Source of the DNA: Candidatus Villigracilaceae bacterium | GTDB lineage: Bacteria > Chloroflexota > Anaerolineae > Anaerolineales > Villigracilaceae | Assembly: GCA_026645935.1 (NCBI GenBank) | Contig: JAPKMP010000022.1 | Span: 1-56,344, forward strand | Direction: 5' to 3' | Length of the DNA stretch: 56,344 bases | Shown: positions 39,788 through 48,293 of the stretch, piece after piece | Layout of the letters: every line of letters starts with the position of its first letter | Numbering within the stretch: the stretch's first letter is position 1 | Made by a program: the position numbers and the translations under genes | The notes under the pieces: generated by a model | Told to the model about the DNA's origin: nothing | The model's database searches: none | The model's input: only the letters and a program-made list of their open reading frames with translations

Positions 39788-41236
39788 ATGGCAAAACAGG
39801 ACCTGATTCTGCTCGCAATGGATCCCTCGCCTTCGCTTGAATTATTGGTGAAGGCTCTGCGGGCATCGAATTTCGATCTTGTTCTCGCGCATGACCGCGG
39901 GGGATTGGACAAATTAACGCAAAACAGCATTCCCGCATTGGCAGTGATCGGGGATTCGTTTGCCGGGCAGGATGGATTTTCCATCGCCGCAGGCATGCTG
40001 GAACGCTTTCCAACCATGCCTATCGTCCTGTATTCAGAAGGAAATTCCCCCGACCTCGCCATGAAGGTGTTGAAAACGGGCATTACCGGATATATCCATC
40101 CGCCGTTGACGATGGAAGAGATCGTGGAGGAGATACGGCGCGCCTTGAAACGCGCACGAACCCTGGGAGATTGGGTGCGGCGTGAAGTGAAACGAACCAC
40201 TGCCTCACTGGAGCAAAAGGCGAGAATCTCCGAATCAGAGCGCGTCAAACTCGAAGCGATCATCTCCAACATCCAGGACGGCGTTCTTGTACTGGACGAA
40301 CAGCATCACATCCTGATCGCAAACCAGACGATTTACGAAATGTTCAGCCTGGACGGGACACCGATCGTCGGCAAATATGTCAAGGATATCATCCCGAATG
40401 CCGACCTGAGCGCCCTGATCGACCGCGCGCGCGACGGCATTTTGAAATACCACGAGATCAATTTCGACGATGGGCGCGTGTTTAACGCCCAATACACCCC
40501 GCTGGCACGCATCGGCAGTGCAGTGACCATGCAAGACATCTCCTATTTAAAAGAGATCGACCGCTTGAAGAACGAGTTCGTTCACACCGTCTCGCACGAC
40601 CTGCGTTCGCCGTTGACCGCCATCCTGGGTTACATGGAATTGATCGAACGTGTTGGCTCGCTGAACGACTCCCAGCGCGATTTTCTCAACCGGCTACAGG
40701 CCAGTGTCCAACACATGACCAGCCTCGTCAACGAATTGCTCGATGTTGGCCGGCTCGAAGCCGGATTCGATACCCGGCGCGAAGTGGTCGATATCAGCAA
40801 TCTGTTTGAATATTCCCTGACCGTGTTCGACAGCCAGATCCGGAAGAAGAATCTGCGCCTAACCGTCGACCATGGCGATACGCCCAAATCCCTGCGTGCC
40901 AACCCGATCCGCATCAGACAGATGATCGACAACCTGATCGGCAATGCCATCAAATACACGCCGCCGGGAGGCGATATCAGGGTGAGTATTTCCTCGCAGG
41001 AAAACCAGGTCATTTTACAAGTTTCGGACAGCGGCCCGGGCATCCCGCCTGATGAACAAAACCGGGTGTTCGAAAAATTCTATCGCGCCTCGAACCGCCC
41101 CGGAAATGTGGAAGGATCGGGGCTGGGTCTCGCCATCGTAAAGTCGATTGTCGAAAGTCACCATGGGAGGGTGTGGGTGGAGTCCAAAGTGGGCGTCGGC
41201 TCGACCTTTATCGTGCTGCTCCCCGTGCATGAGTAA
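39788..41236 (+). CDS. Receiver-PAS-histidine kinase
   Basis: A 482 aa soluble sensor kinase: receiver-like domain (1-125), PAS ('IISNIQDGVLVLDEQHHILIANQTIYEMF', ~160-270), HisKA with H-box 'FVHTVSHDLRSPLTAILGY', and HATPase ('RQMIDNLIGNAIKYT', 'VSDSGPGIP', 'FEKFYR', 'GSGLGLAIV'). The receiver lacks Asp at the usual position: 'VIGDSFAGQDGF' has Gly there and Asp one residue later. The kinase core is complete. It is co-oriented with the pseudo-receiver/GAF gene and ends at a perfect terminator. No membrane segment is present, so the signal is cytoplasmic. Confidence 0.9.
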   Translation: MAKQDLILLAMDPSPSLELLVKALRASNFDLVLAHDRGGLDKLTQNSIPALAVIGDSFAGQDGFSIAAGMLERFPTMPIVLYSEGNSPDLAMKVLKTGITGYIHPPLTMEEIVEEIRRALKRARTLGDWVRREVKRTTASLEQKARISESERVKLEAIISNIQDGVLVLDEQHHILIANQTIYEMFSLDGTPIVGKYVKDIIPNADLSALIDRARDGILKYHEINFDDGRVFNAQYTPLARIGSAVTMQDISYLKEIDRLKNEFVHTVSHDLRSPLTAILGYMELIERVGSLNDSQRDFLNRLQASVQHMTSLVNELLDVGRLEAGFDTRREVVDISNLFEYSLTVFDSQIRKKNLRLTVDHGDTPKSLRANPIRIRQMIDNLIGNAIKYTPPGGDIRVSISSQENQVILQVSDSGPGIPPDEQNRVFEKFYRASNRPGNVEGSGLGLAIVKSIVESHHGRVWVESKVGVGSTFIVLLPVHE

Positions 41237-41262
41237 TGTACGAACCACAATGGTTAAAAAAT

Positions 41263-41293
41263 GTTGACGCCGGGCTGTTCACCCGGCGTCAAC
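41263..41293 (+). terminator. Terminator after the kinase operon
   Basis: 'GTTGACGCCGGG' (41263-41274) and 'CCCGGCGTCAAC' (41282-41293), perfect 12-bp stem, then TTTCG. The remaining ~130 bases before the next gene contain no clear feature. Confidence 0.88.
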
Positions 41294-41425
41294 TTTCGCC
41301 AAAGGAGGAGACTGGGATCTTTGTTGGAGGTGTCTGCAACCGTCTCCAGTTCGATATTAATGCACGATGCCCGATTTGAGCATCGTAATTTGTCACCGTT
41401 CCAGCATGATGAAGCGCATAAAAAA

Positions 41426-41842
41426 TCAGGACGTGCGCAGAAAATGCCCAGCGCGACGGAGTGCCTCTTCGAAAGTGGAATAGACTTCAACTCGAAGAGC
41501 GGGATCAGGATTGCCCGTGATCATCCTGGAGACTTTACGCCCCTCCTGGTATAGACAAAGTGTCGGTTTCTTCAAAGTCAGGGCATATCCGATCTCATAG
41601 CCGACGCCATGCGATGGCACGCTGACTTCAGCGATCAGTGCGTCACACTCGCGGATCCATTTCACGTCGCGCTCATAGACATCAAGCGGAGTCAACACCC
41701 GCTCCCCTTCCAGGGCTTCGGACCGGGCAAGATGCGATGTTGGGATGATGTGTCCCTGCGCTTCGAGCGCGGCGACGAATTGTCGATAAAAGCCTTCGAG
41801 TTCTCGTCCCCCGGTGATGGAACAGGCAAAATAGATATTCAT
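41426..41842 (-). CDS. Nucleoside 2-deoxyribosyltransferase/DNPH1-like hydrolase
   Basis: A 138 aa protein starting 'MNIYFACSITGGRELEGFYRQFVAALEAQGHIIPT', the signature of 2'-deoxynucleoside 5'-phosphate N-hydrolases (Rcl/DNPH1) and nucleoside deoxyribosyltransferases. The catalytic Glu region appears as 'DALIAEVSVPSHGVGYEIGYAL'. Such enzymes cleave modified deoxynucleotides and sanitise the nucleotide pool. ATG 41842 is chosen by homology; the longer frame to 42034 overlaps the neighbour. Confidence 0.88.
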   Translation of the reverse strand: MNIYFACSITGGRELEGFYRQFVAALEAQGHIIPTSHLARSEALEGERVLTPLDVYERDVKWIRECDALIAEVSVPSHGVGYEIGYALTLKKPTLCLYQEGRKVSRMITGNPDPALRVEVYSTFEEALRRAGHFLRTS

Positions 41843-41915
41843 TAGATTTTGTGGAATCTGAAGTTTCCTAACTTCGGATGGTAAAGCCAACACCCAGAGG
41901 TGCTGGACCCCGCAA

Positions 41916-42527
41916 TTACTTTTTCGGAAGCTTCGATAATATGGAAATATCGCGCCGGTGCTCCACGACAGGAGCCTCGCCCCCGTGACGCATACTGTCC
42001 ATCTCAGCCCCGAAACGCATCCAGTCTGAAACAAGGATGACGATATGAGGCGACTTATCCTTGAAGAAGAGCGGTGAGAGGAAAAGCCGCAGGGCAGATC
42101 GAGACATGGGAAGCGCGTTGACCTCGATGACGATCGCTGTCATTTTTGCGATCGGTTCAACGATATCCACAAGCGACTTCGGGATGCTTTTGGGCGGGAA
42201 GATCGAGACCATTGTCGCCGTGGCTGTACGCCGGAAGCGTTTGTATGAAATATTCAAACGCAGGAAAGGCGTGACAAGCCGCAGATGATCGTTGAACGGC
42301 TGGACATACGCGCTTTTTCGAATCAACCACATGCCAAGGCCGATCATGGCGGTGACCACGCCCAACGCGGCGAACGTCATCCAACGCCATTGCTCGAAAC
42401 CCCACGAGTAAATCGCCCATGCCAGCCCGAGCATTGCCAGACCAAGCGTAAAAACCGCCGTCCACCAGCGGCTCATCATATGCGTAAATACGACCAGCGG
42501 GTAGCGTCGTCCGCCTTTCCCTGCCAT
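41916..42527 (-). CDS. Two-TM membrane protein of unknown function
   Basis: A 203 aa protein with two adjacent membrane helices ('WWTAVFTLGLAMLGLAWAIY', 'FAALGVVTAMIGLGMWLI', residues ~20-70) and a C-terminal cytoplasmic domain of strands and helices ('HLRLVTPFLRLNISYKRFRRT', 'MTAIVIEVNALPMSRSALRLFL') that vaguely resembles a PH-like fold. I do not recognise a named family. It lies three bases after the translin-like gene and is likely co-transcribed with it. Confidence 0.75.
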   Translation of the reverse strand: MAGKGGRRYPLVVFTHMMSRWWTAVFTLGLAMLGLAWAIYSWGFEQWRWMTFAALGVVTAMIGLGMWLIRKSAYVQPFNDHLRLVTPFLRLNISYKRFRRTATATMVSIFPPKSIPKSLVDIVEPIAKMTAIVIEVNALPMSRSALRLFLSPLFFKDKSPHIVILVSDWMRFGAEMDSMRHGGEAPVVEHRRDISILSKLPKK

Positions 42528-42530
42528 GAC

Positions 42531-43220
42531 TTAATCGTCCTCGTCCATGATGGGTAAGGTCCCGTCTCCTTCGGGACCTCGAACCTGGCTGCCGCCCAAC
42601 CGGTCGATCAGATTCCCGATGGCTTTTTCCAAATGTCCTCCGCGCAGGCTGAAGGTAATATCGCCGCGCGTCTTCTCGATGATGCCGCGCGCCAGGTCCG
42701 TCTGACGGCGCAAACCGTTGGTGATGGCATCGGGGTAATCCATGGTGACAAGCACGGAATAAATTTCGTCCATCACGCCGAGCAGGCGTTCCGCTTCGGT
42801 GGAATATCCGTGGCGCAAAATGTCCAGTGTGCGGCGGCGCAGTTCGCCCACGACCTCCGCCAACCCGTTGAGAAAAGTTGCGGGTTCAACGACCAATTCC
42901 TCCGGAGTCGGAAGCGGTTGATTCCGGATCAAAGAACAAGTGATGTTGGCTTCCACGTATTCCTTCAACGCGTCCTGTGTGTATCCTGAGTGATAAAGGT
43001 CTGGATGGGCTAAGAGGGAACTGCGGAGCGTATCCGCAAGTTGACGCGCTTCGCGCAATTGCGCATGCATGTTCGCCGTATCATCACGATGGACTGCGCG
43101 GATGGCGAGCGAACAGGCGCGCGTGAGTTGACGCGCATGGGCAAGCGCCTGCTCACGAGCGGCAGTGCGAGAGTCGAAACTTTTACGGATCTGATCGGCG
43201 ATGGATTCGAGCTTGTGCAT
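42531..43220 (-). CDS. Translin-like protein
   Basis: A 229 aa all-helical protein with the translin pattern: 'LREARQLADTLRSSLLAHPDLYHSGYTQDALKEYVEANITCSLI', 'FLNGLAEVVGELRRRTLDILRHG', 'MDEIYSVLVTMDYPDAITNGLRRQTDLARGIIEKTRGDIT'. Eukaryotic translin/TRAX bind nucleic acid and degrade RNA (C3PO); archaeal and a few bacterial relatives are known. The acidic residues of the TRAX active site are plausibly present (E in 'EYVEA', 'VGELRR'), but I cannot confirm RNase activity. It lies two bases after a DUF3467 gene and near ssb. Confidence 0.75.
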   Translation of the reverse strand: MHKLESIADQIRKSFDSRTAAREQALAHARQLTRACSLAIRAVHRDDTANMHAQLREARQLADTLRSSLLAHPDLYHSGYTQDALKEYVEANITCSLIRNQPLPTPEELVVEPATFLNGLAEVVGELRRRTLDILRHGYSTEAERLLGVMDEIYSVLVTMDYPDAITNGLRRQTDLARGIIEKTRGDITFSLRGGHLEKAIGNLIDRLGGSQVRGPEGDGTLPIMDEDD

Positions 43221-43222
43221 GA

Positions 43223-43558
43223 TTATTCTTTTGGAGGCTCGGGAGGCTGTTGGTACGGGCGGAACAAGTTGTCGGCGAGGGTGGAATTGACGGGGACTTG
43301 AATCTCACCATAGGCAGCCTCATAACGCGCAATGTTCTCCGTAAGCGCTCTCAACAATAGTTTCGCGCTGAGCGGCGTCATGACCACCCGCGAACGGATT
43401 CGCGCGCGCGGCTCGCCGGGCAGGAGGTGGGCAAAATCAAACACGATATCGGACGGCGAGTGGGCGATGCGTGCTAGGTTGACGTATTGCGGTTCCAGGT
43501 TGGGGGGAATTTCGAGCACCGGACCGGCAGGTTTGGGAGGGGTTTGGGGAGTGGTCAT
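43223..43558 (-). CDS. DUF3467 protein
   Basis: A 111 aa protein with the DUF3467 core 'PQYVNLARIAHSPSDIVFDFAHLLPGEPRARIRSRVVMTPLSAKLLLRALTENIARYEAAYGEI'. Proline-rich ends surround the domain. The function of the family is unknown. It is encoded between ssb and the translin-like gene in one direction with minimal gaps. Confidence 0.9.
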   Translation of the reverse strand: MTTPQTPPKPAGPVLEIPPNLEPQYVNLARIAHSPSDIVFDFAHLLPGEPRARIRSRVVMTPLSAKLLLRALTENIARYEAAYGEIQVPVNSTLADNLFRPYQQPPEPPKE

Positions 43559-43609
43559 GGCTTTTTATGGAGACCCCAAAAGTCTTGAAAACCTTCAGGG
43601 TCTTTGAAT

Positions 43610-44038
43610 TTAGAATGGAATCTCATCTTCGGGCGGGAGTTCAGCCATCTCCATGCCGCCGCTGGAGGGAATGGGTCCGGCTTCGCTTTCGGCGCGCGAT
43701 GAAAGGAAACGCACAGTCTGGGCAGTGACTTCAAAGGAAGAACCTGCCGAGCCGTCCTGCTTTGTCCAAATGCGCGGACCGCCGGTATTTTTATCGGGTG
43801 TGAGGCGTCCTTCGATCAGTACCTTGGCGCCTTTCTTTAAATATTGATTGCACGCTTCGGCAGTCTTCCCCCAGGCTGAGATGCGAAACCAAATGGTTTC
43901 CTTGACCTGCTCTCCGTTCCCGGCAGTGTACTGCCTGCTGGTGGCGACCGAAAACGAAGTGACTGCCTGACCGGTGGGGGTGTAACGCATCTCCGGGTCC
44001 TTGCCGACATTGCCTGCGATGATGATCGTGTGATACAT
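43610..44038 (-). CDS. ssb: Single-stranded DNA-binding protein
   Basis: A 142 aa SSB: OB fold 'TIIIAGNVGKDPEMRYTPTGQAVTSFSVATSRQY', 'TIWFRISAWGKTAEACNQYLKKGAKVLIEGRL', and a C-terminal tail ending 'PPEDEIPF', the acidic tip that recruits partner proteins (D-D-I-P-F type). ATG 44038 has AAGGAG upstream; the longer frame to 44341 has no support. Confidence 0.95.
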   Translation of the reverse strand: MYHTIIIAGNVGKDPEMRYTPTGQAVTSFSVATSRQYTAGNGEQVKETIWFRISAWGKTAEACNQYLKKGAKVLIEGRLTPDKNTGGPRIWTKQDGSAGSSFEVTAQTVRFLSSRAESEAGPIPSSGGMEMAELPPEDEIPF

Positions 44039-44185
44039 GGGGAATGCTCCTTGAGGTAAAGGTACCCGCCGAAACACGGCGGGGAAAATGGATACGAACA
44101 TGTCCATTTTACACCCGTCAGACCTTGTAAGAAAGGAATTTAAGGGATTGTCTTGTATGCAACGAAAATAATGAGGAGAAATACC

Positions 44186-44719
44186 ATGTCTGAGACCACC
44201 CCCAAGAGATACCACTCTGCGCATGTCGCCATTCATTGGTTGATGGCGCTGCTTGTGATCATGATGCTTGGCATTGGCAAATTTGCCATGCCGGGCATCC
44301 CGCCGGAAGATCCGCAAAAGCCGATGATGTTGCAAAGCCATGCTTACATCGGCGGCGCGATTGCGTTGTTATTGATCGTACGCCTTGTGCTGCGATACAC
44401 CACCACGCGTCCTGCTCCGGCAGATGCCGGTAATGCCTTCCTGAACTTCCTTGCCAAGGCTGTTCATTTCCTGTTGTATTTGATTCTGGTGGGCATGGCA
44501 ATCAGCGGGCTGGGGCTTTTCCAAATGGCGAACCTGCCCGCCGTGTTCAGCGGAGCCGCGCCTTACCCTGCCAATTTCTTTGACTATCTGCCGCGCGGCG
44601 GTCATGGGCTGCTTTCATGGTTGCTGCTTGCGCTTGTATTACTGCACTTTGGCGCGGCGATGTTCCATCAGTTCATCAGGAAGGATAACTTGCTGGCAAG
44701 AATGTGGTTCGGGAAGTAG
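44186..44719 (+). CDS. Cytochrome b561 family protein
   Basis: A 177 aa four-helix membrane cytochrome: 'YHSAHVAIHWLMALLVIMMLGIG' (first haem His), 'MMLQSHAYIGGAIALLLIVRLVLR', 'FLAKAVHFLLYLILVGMAISG' and 'GGHGLLSWLLLALVLLHFGAAMFHQFI'. The His pairs expected for two b haems are present. It probably moves electrons from the quinone pool. ATG 44186 follows GAGGAGA. It converges on rsmG. Confidence 0.92.
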   Translation: MSETTPKRYHSAHVAIHWLMALLVIMMLGIGKFAMPGIPPEDPQKPMMLQSHAYIGGAIALLLIVRLVLRYTTTRPAPADAGNAFLNFLAKAVHFLLYLILVGMAISGLGLFQMANLPAVFSGAAPYPANFFDYLPRGGHGLLSWLLLALVLLHFGAAMFHQFIRKDNLLARMWFGK

Positions 44720-44729
44720 TCAAACCCAC

Positions 44730-45440
44730 TCACAACGGCGTCTTCATCGGGATCCCCGCTTTTCTCGGATACTTGGGTGGGGTGGCGGCGATCTTTTCCA
44801 CCAGCACAAGATAGCGGTCATCCGCCACGCCTGGCAGGTGGACGGGGATCAACTGCTTCAATTTGCCGCCCAATAATTTCATTGCCTTTTCAGCGGACTG
44901 TGCCTCGGCGGGTCCGCTTTCGCCTTTTTGAGCAAGCATCGTTCCGCCGAGTTTGACAAGAGGGAGCAGGTATTCGGCAAGAATGTTCATATTCGCCACT
45001 GCGCGCGCCACCGCCCAATCATAGGTTTCGCGATGCGCAGGGTCATGCCCCGCATCTTCAGCGCGTGCATGAATGACTTCTATGTCATCCAACCCCAAAG
45101 TTTGAATCACGTGCTGGCAGAACATGGCTTTCTTGCCGACAGATTCCACCAGTGTCACATGCATGGTCGGGTAGATGATCTTCAAGGGAATGCCTGGAAA
45201 GCCTGCGCCTGTCCCAACATCCACAAGGCGGCGCGGCGGGTTGGCTTTCCATGCCAGCACACAGGAGAAAGAATCCAAAAAATGCTTCGAGCGGATGGAA
45301 TCCACATCGCGGATGGCGGTCAGATTGAATTTCCGGTTCCACTCGATCAACTCCCGCTCATAATTGACGAGCGCCGCCACCTGGCGCGTTGTGAGATGCA
45401 CGTTGAAAATCGTTTTTGCGTCGTGAATAAGGGAATCCAT
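44730..45440 (-). CDS. rsmG: 16S rRNA (guanine-527-N7)-methyltransferase RsmG
   Basis: A 236 aa AdoMet-dependent rRNA methyltransferase (GidB). Motifs are 'YERELIEWNRKFNLTAIRD', 'KHFLDSFSC', 'LVDVGTGAGFPGIPLKI' (AdoMet-binding), 'VTLVESVGKKAMFC' and 'DWAVARAVANMNILAEYLLPLVKLGG'. ATG 45440 is chosen by homology. Many genomes carry rsmG near the origin; no other origin gene is adjacent here. Confidence 0.95.
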   Translation of the reverse strand: MDSLIHDAKTIFNVHLTTRQVAALVNYERELIEWNRKFNLTAIRDVDSIRSKHFLDSFSCVLAWKANPPRRLVDVGTGAGFPGIPLKIIYPTMHVTLVESVGKKAMFCQHVIQTLGLDDIEVIHARAEDAGHDPAHRETYDWAVARAVANMNILAEYLLPLVKLGGTMLAQKGESGPAEAQSAEKAMKLLGGKLKQLIPVHLPGVADDRYLVLVEKIAATPPKYPRKAGIPMKTPL

Positions 45441-45573
45441 GTCTGGCAGGATTATATAACAATTGCATCCCCCACCTTTCAAACGCGCATCGATCCCACC
45501 CGAACAACATCGCGTTATGATGGCAAAAACTTACCCCCACACCTTTTCATTCTTTCGATGCAGGGCGTTTTGT

Positions 45574-45990
45574 CTACTTCTTTATACCAGCCTCTTCGAA
45601 ATACTTCCGAACTTTCGCCATGATCTGGCGGTCGGTCATCTTATCTGCAGATTCGATGCCTTCGATATGAGTATGATCTTTCCTGTGTTCGAGGCGCTGT
45701 TTCAACTCGTGCTTCGCCTCGCCGGGACCAAAGATCAGAACTGCGTCCGCGCCGCGGAGCATGCCAATTACTTTTTCATAATACTTATTGAGATATCCCT
45801 TGTATTGTTTGTCGAGCTGGTCATCCCCTTTTTGATATTGGGCGCTGTATGGAGTGCGGGGGCGGGTCAGGCCCCGATAGCGGAGGTGTCGTCCGATGCC
45901 CGACTCGACCACCTGCAGGAATTCGTTGTCATTCAAAGTCAGGATCACCGCCCTCTTGTGGTCGATCCAAAGCCCGATCTGTTTGGTCAT
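45574..45990 (-). CDS. baeRF/eRF1-domain-3-like protein
   Basis: A 138 aa small alpha/beta protein: 'KQIGLWIDHKRAVILTLNDNE', 'YLNKYYEKVIGMLRGADAVLIFGPGEAKHELKQRLEHRK', 'KMTDRQIMAKVRKYFEE'. The 'FGPGEAKHEL' block is typical of the domain-3 fold found in eRF1, Pelota and bacterial relatives, here without the tRNA-hydrolysing domains. A role around ribosomes or translation stress is possible. The start at 45990 has AAGGA upstream; an in-frame ATG lies three codons earlier. Confidence 0.75.
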   Translation of the reverse strand: MTKQIGLWIDHKRAVILTLNDNEFLQVVESGIGRHLRYRGLTRPRTPYSAQYQKGDDQLDKQYKGYLNKYYEKVIGMLRGADAVLIFGPGEAKHELKQRLEHRKDHTHIEGIESADKMTDRQIMAKVRKYFEEAGIKK

Positions 45991-46202
45991 GCAGTCCATC
46001 CTTTCCTGTCGTGTGCGCTCAAACCCTCATAAATAGTATAGGACGTTATAGACAGCAAATCAACAGGGTACAGGACAAACATAATTAATCCTGAATTTAA
46101 TTTGGAATGCTGAAGAGCACGGACCGTGAAGCGCGCGCAAAACGACCAAAGAATCCGCGTTTTCAGAGCTTCTCCGTATCCCATTTGCTCTTAAAAACGA
46201 AA

Positions 46203-46230
46203 TCACCCGCGATGCTGACATTTCGGGTGA
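46203..46230 (-). terminator. Terminator of the surface-glycan operon
   Basis: 'TCACCCG' (46203-46209) pairs with 'CGGGTGA' (46224-46230); on the minus strand it is followed by 'TTTCGTTTTT'. It lies 60 bases past the last glycosyltransferase. The rest of 45991-46292 shows nothing else. Confidence 0.7.
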
Positions 46231-46292
46231 GTCATGTTTTAACAGGGAAGGTGAAAACCGGACCAGAGGACGAGACAACTCGAAAGTTCGAT

Positions 46293-47240
46293 TTACGAAT
46301 AATACCAGTTGAAGATCCTGTTATAGACTGCCATCAGCATCTTCTTGATAAATACGATTTCCAGGACCCGTCTCCCAAACGAGGCAGACTTCCTCCTCCC
46401 TGAATCCTTTAATTCACCGCGCAAATACCCCAGCGTATTGGACATATTCATCGCCAGCGGATCGCTCACCATCAGCCGCAGTAATCCCGCGTCGTTCATG
46501 CGCTTGTCCAACTGGCGGACCTGCCCCATCGGCTTGTCCATGTCGAAAGGCAGGAATTGTTCCAGCGTGGACTTGTACGCTGTAAACTGCCAATGACTTG
46601 CGCCAGCCATCGCGTTGACTCCCTTATAAACTATTCTCCAGTCTCTAGTTTCCGCATACACTTTCTTATTCTCTTCTTCAGTTTGCCCAAGCGACAAGTT
46701 GAATTCCAAAAACGTCTCCCACGGGATAAATTGACCTTCCTCCAGTCTGGCGTTTTCGCGCGCCCACTTCAAAGTTGACTCATAATATTCTGGCGGCGTG
46801 CGGAAGGGACGCGCGGTCACCATGCCGACATTCGGAAAGGTTTCGAGAATTTCCACCGAACGCGAAAGCCATTTCGGGGAGAATAGTACATCCGCATCGG
46901 TGTAGGCGATGATCTCGCCAGGCGCGCCCGCCAGCATCACATTCCACGCGCCGCCCTTGCCCATGTTCTTCTCGGAAAGGATCAAATATTGGATTCGCCC
47001 TTCCTCCTTTTCTTTCACAAGAAAGTCACGCACCTCGGCGCATGAGCCGTTGTCGAAAACCATCAGATCGAAAGGCAGACCCGCGTCCTTGCGCATGGAC
47101 TCGAGCGAGACTTTCAGCACATCGAGAGTCTCGGCGTAGAATCCGCTCAGGAACGGGATGTAATTCAACAGCGCGGCTGTGATCCGTTCGGGGCGGGAAA
47201 CATCTTTGACGAACTTGGCGGGGTTTTGTCCTTTTCGCAT
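46293..47240 (-). CDS. GT2-family glycosyltransferase
   Basis: A 315 aa GT-A fold enzyme: 'ITAALLNYIPFLSGFYAETLDVLKVSLESM', 'FDLMVFDNGSCAEVRDFLV', 'SEKNMGKGGAWNVMLAGAPGEIIAYTDADVLFSPKWL' (D-x-D as 'DAD'). The C-terminal part is unremarkable apart from a hydrophobic end. Last gene of the operon, 32 bp after another glycosyltransferase. Sugar specificity is unknown. Confidence 0.88.
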   Translation of the reverse strand: MRKGQNPAKFVKDVSRPERITAALLNYIPFLSGFYAETLDVLKVSLESMRKDAGLPFDLMVFDNGSCAEVRDFLVKEKEEGRIQYLILSEKNMGKGGAWNVMLAGAPGEIIAYTDADVLFSPKWLSRSVEILETFPNVGMVTARPFRTPPEYYESTLKWARENARLEEGQFIPWETFLEFNLSLGQTEEENKKVYAETRDWRIVYKGVNAMAGASHWQFTAYKSTLEQFLPFDMDKPMGQVRQLDKRMNDAGLLRLMVSDPLAMNMSNTLGYLRGELKDSGRRKSASFGRRVLEIVFIKKMLMAVYNRIFNWYYS

Positions 47241-47272
47241 TAGGTATCAGGTCCCAGGATTCAGGTATCAGG

Positions 47273-48181
47273 TTATGATTTGAAGAGTTTAGCAATTCGC
47301 TTTTGCCATCGTTTTGGGCGGGCAATGTTTTCGATCATATTTTCAGGCAGGAAGAAAAACACAGCGCGCAGAAACAACTCGACCTTCCTCATGAAGTGAG
47401 CCGATGTCATCTTCGGGCGGGCAAGCTGCCCATCGAACAATTCATGCGTCGCATCCAGGCTTGTGTAACGGATGTTCGCCTGTCCGCCCGCAAGACGGAT
47501 ATTGTCGTTGGTCTCGGGATGTTCATAATGCGGCTTGCCTTCAGGCAGATGCGAGTAATCGTGGTTTTGATGCACAATCATGATGGAGGGCGTGCAGTCA
47601 ATAACCGCCCAACCTTCTTTGCGAGCCTTGTAGATCATCCAATTATCCCAGCCTGCGCGACCGATGGTAAAGTCGGGAATATCCTGATAACAGGATTTTG
47701 GAAAAAGGAAAAAATCGCTTCCCGCGGGACGGTGAAGTTGATCCTGTTTCCGGACGCTTTCCCTCAGCTTTGACTCCCACCCTTCGGCAAAATCAATTGG
47801 AGACGCAATGTCATAATCCCAGCGCTGGCTGAGCAAAACGTATTTATCACGCAACGTGCGCGAGCTCCGCGCCGTTTCGAAGAAATCGAGCATGAGTATC
47901 ATATCCGTATTAATGATGCAGAGCAGGTCGCTGTTCGAGTTTTCGCGAGCAAGTCGAAACATGGACGAGATCAGCGGCGCGCCCGATTCGCTACGTGCCA
48001 CGTTGGGGATTTGCCTGACGCCGAGTTCTTTTGCAGTTTCAGCAAGACCCGTCTCTTCGCCGAGGAGGATGACTTCGACATCAGGAAGCAAAGTCCATGA
48101 ATTGATCGCGTTGCCTTGAATCAGCGCGATGTGCGGATCGGTGAAGGGTTTGGGAGCGGAAAAGAGAGTGATTAGTGGCAT
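47273..48181 (-). CDS. Glycosyltransferase-A-like protein
   Basis: A 302 aa protein: 'LITLFSAPKPFTDPHIALIQGNAINSWTLL', 'DVEVILLGEETGLAETAKELGV', 'DLLCIINTDMILMLDFFETA' (N-T-D in the D-x-D position) and 'AGWDNWMIYKARKEGWAVIDCTPSIMIVHQNHDYSH'. The His and Asp elements fit a GT-A glycosyltransferase. A hydrophobic C-terminal helix may bind the membrane. In the nonulosonate operon; donor unknown. Confidence 0.75.
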   Translation of the reverse strand: MPLITLFSAPKPFTDPHIALIQGNAINSWTLLPDVEVILLGEETGLAETAKELGVRQIPNVARSESGAPLISSMFRLARENSNSDLLCIINTDMILMLDFFETARSSRTLRDKYVLLSQRWDYDIASPIDFAEGWESKLRESVRKQDQLHRPAGSDFFLFPKSCYQDIPDFTIGRAGWDNWMIYKARKEGWAVIDCTPSIMIVHQNHDYSHLPEGKPHYEHPETNDNIRLAGGQANIRYTSLDATHELFDGQLARPKMTSAHFMRKVELFLRAVFFFLPENMIENIARPKRWQKRIAKLFKS

Positions 48182-48192
48182 GAGTAATCAGT

Positions 48193-48293
48193 ATGTCGTT
48201 GCGAGCCCTGAGGCTTAAACGCCGAGTGGGCGAAGCCATCTCCCGTTTAATTGGAGACTACTTCGTCGCAAAGAGCGCTCCTTGCAACGACAT
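48193..48293. repeat. MITE-like repeat, GTCATTGCGAG family (copy 4)
   Basis: 'ATGTCGTTGCGAG' ... 'CCTTGCAACGACAT' with inner 'GAAGCCATCTCC' and 'GGAGACTACTTCG'. It fills the gap between spsF and the next glycosyltransferase gene and touches the spsF stop codon. Confidence 0.85.

Noticed and set aside
41254-41490. Minus-strand 78-codon open frame containing 'VADTSNKDP', possibly a peptide gene
   Set aside because: It starts inside the DNPH1-like gene, has no ribosome-binding site in the free part, and its end is the terminator of the kinase operon. A real small gene cannot be ruled out, but support is too weak.
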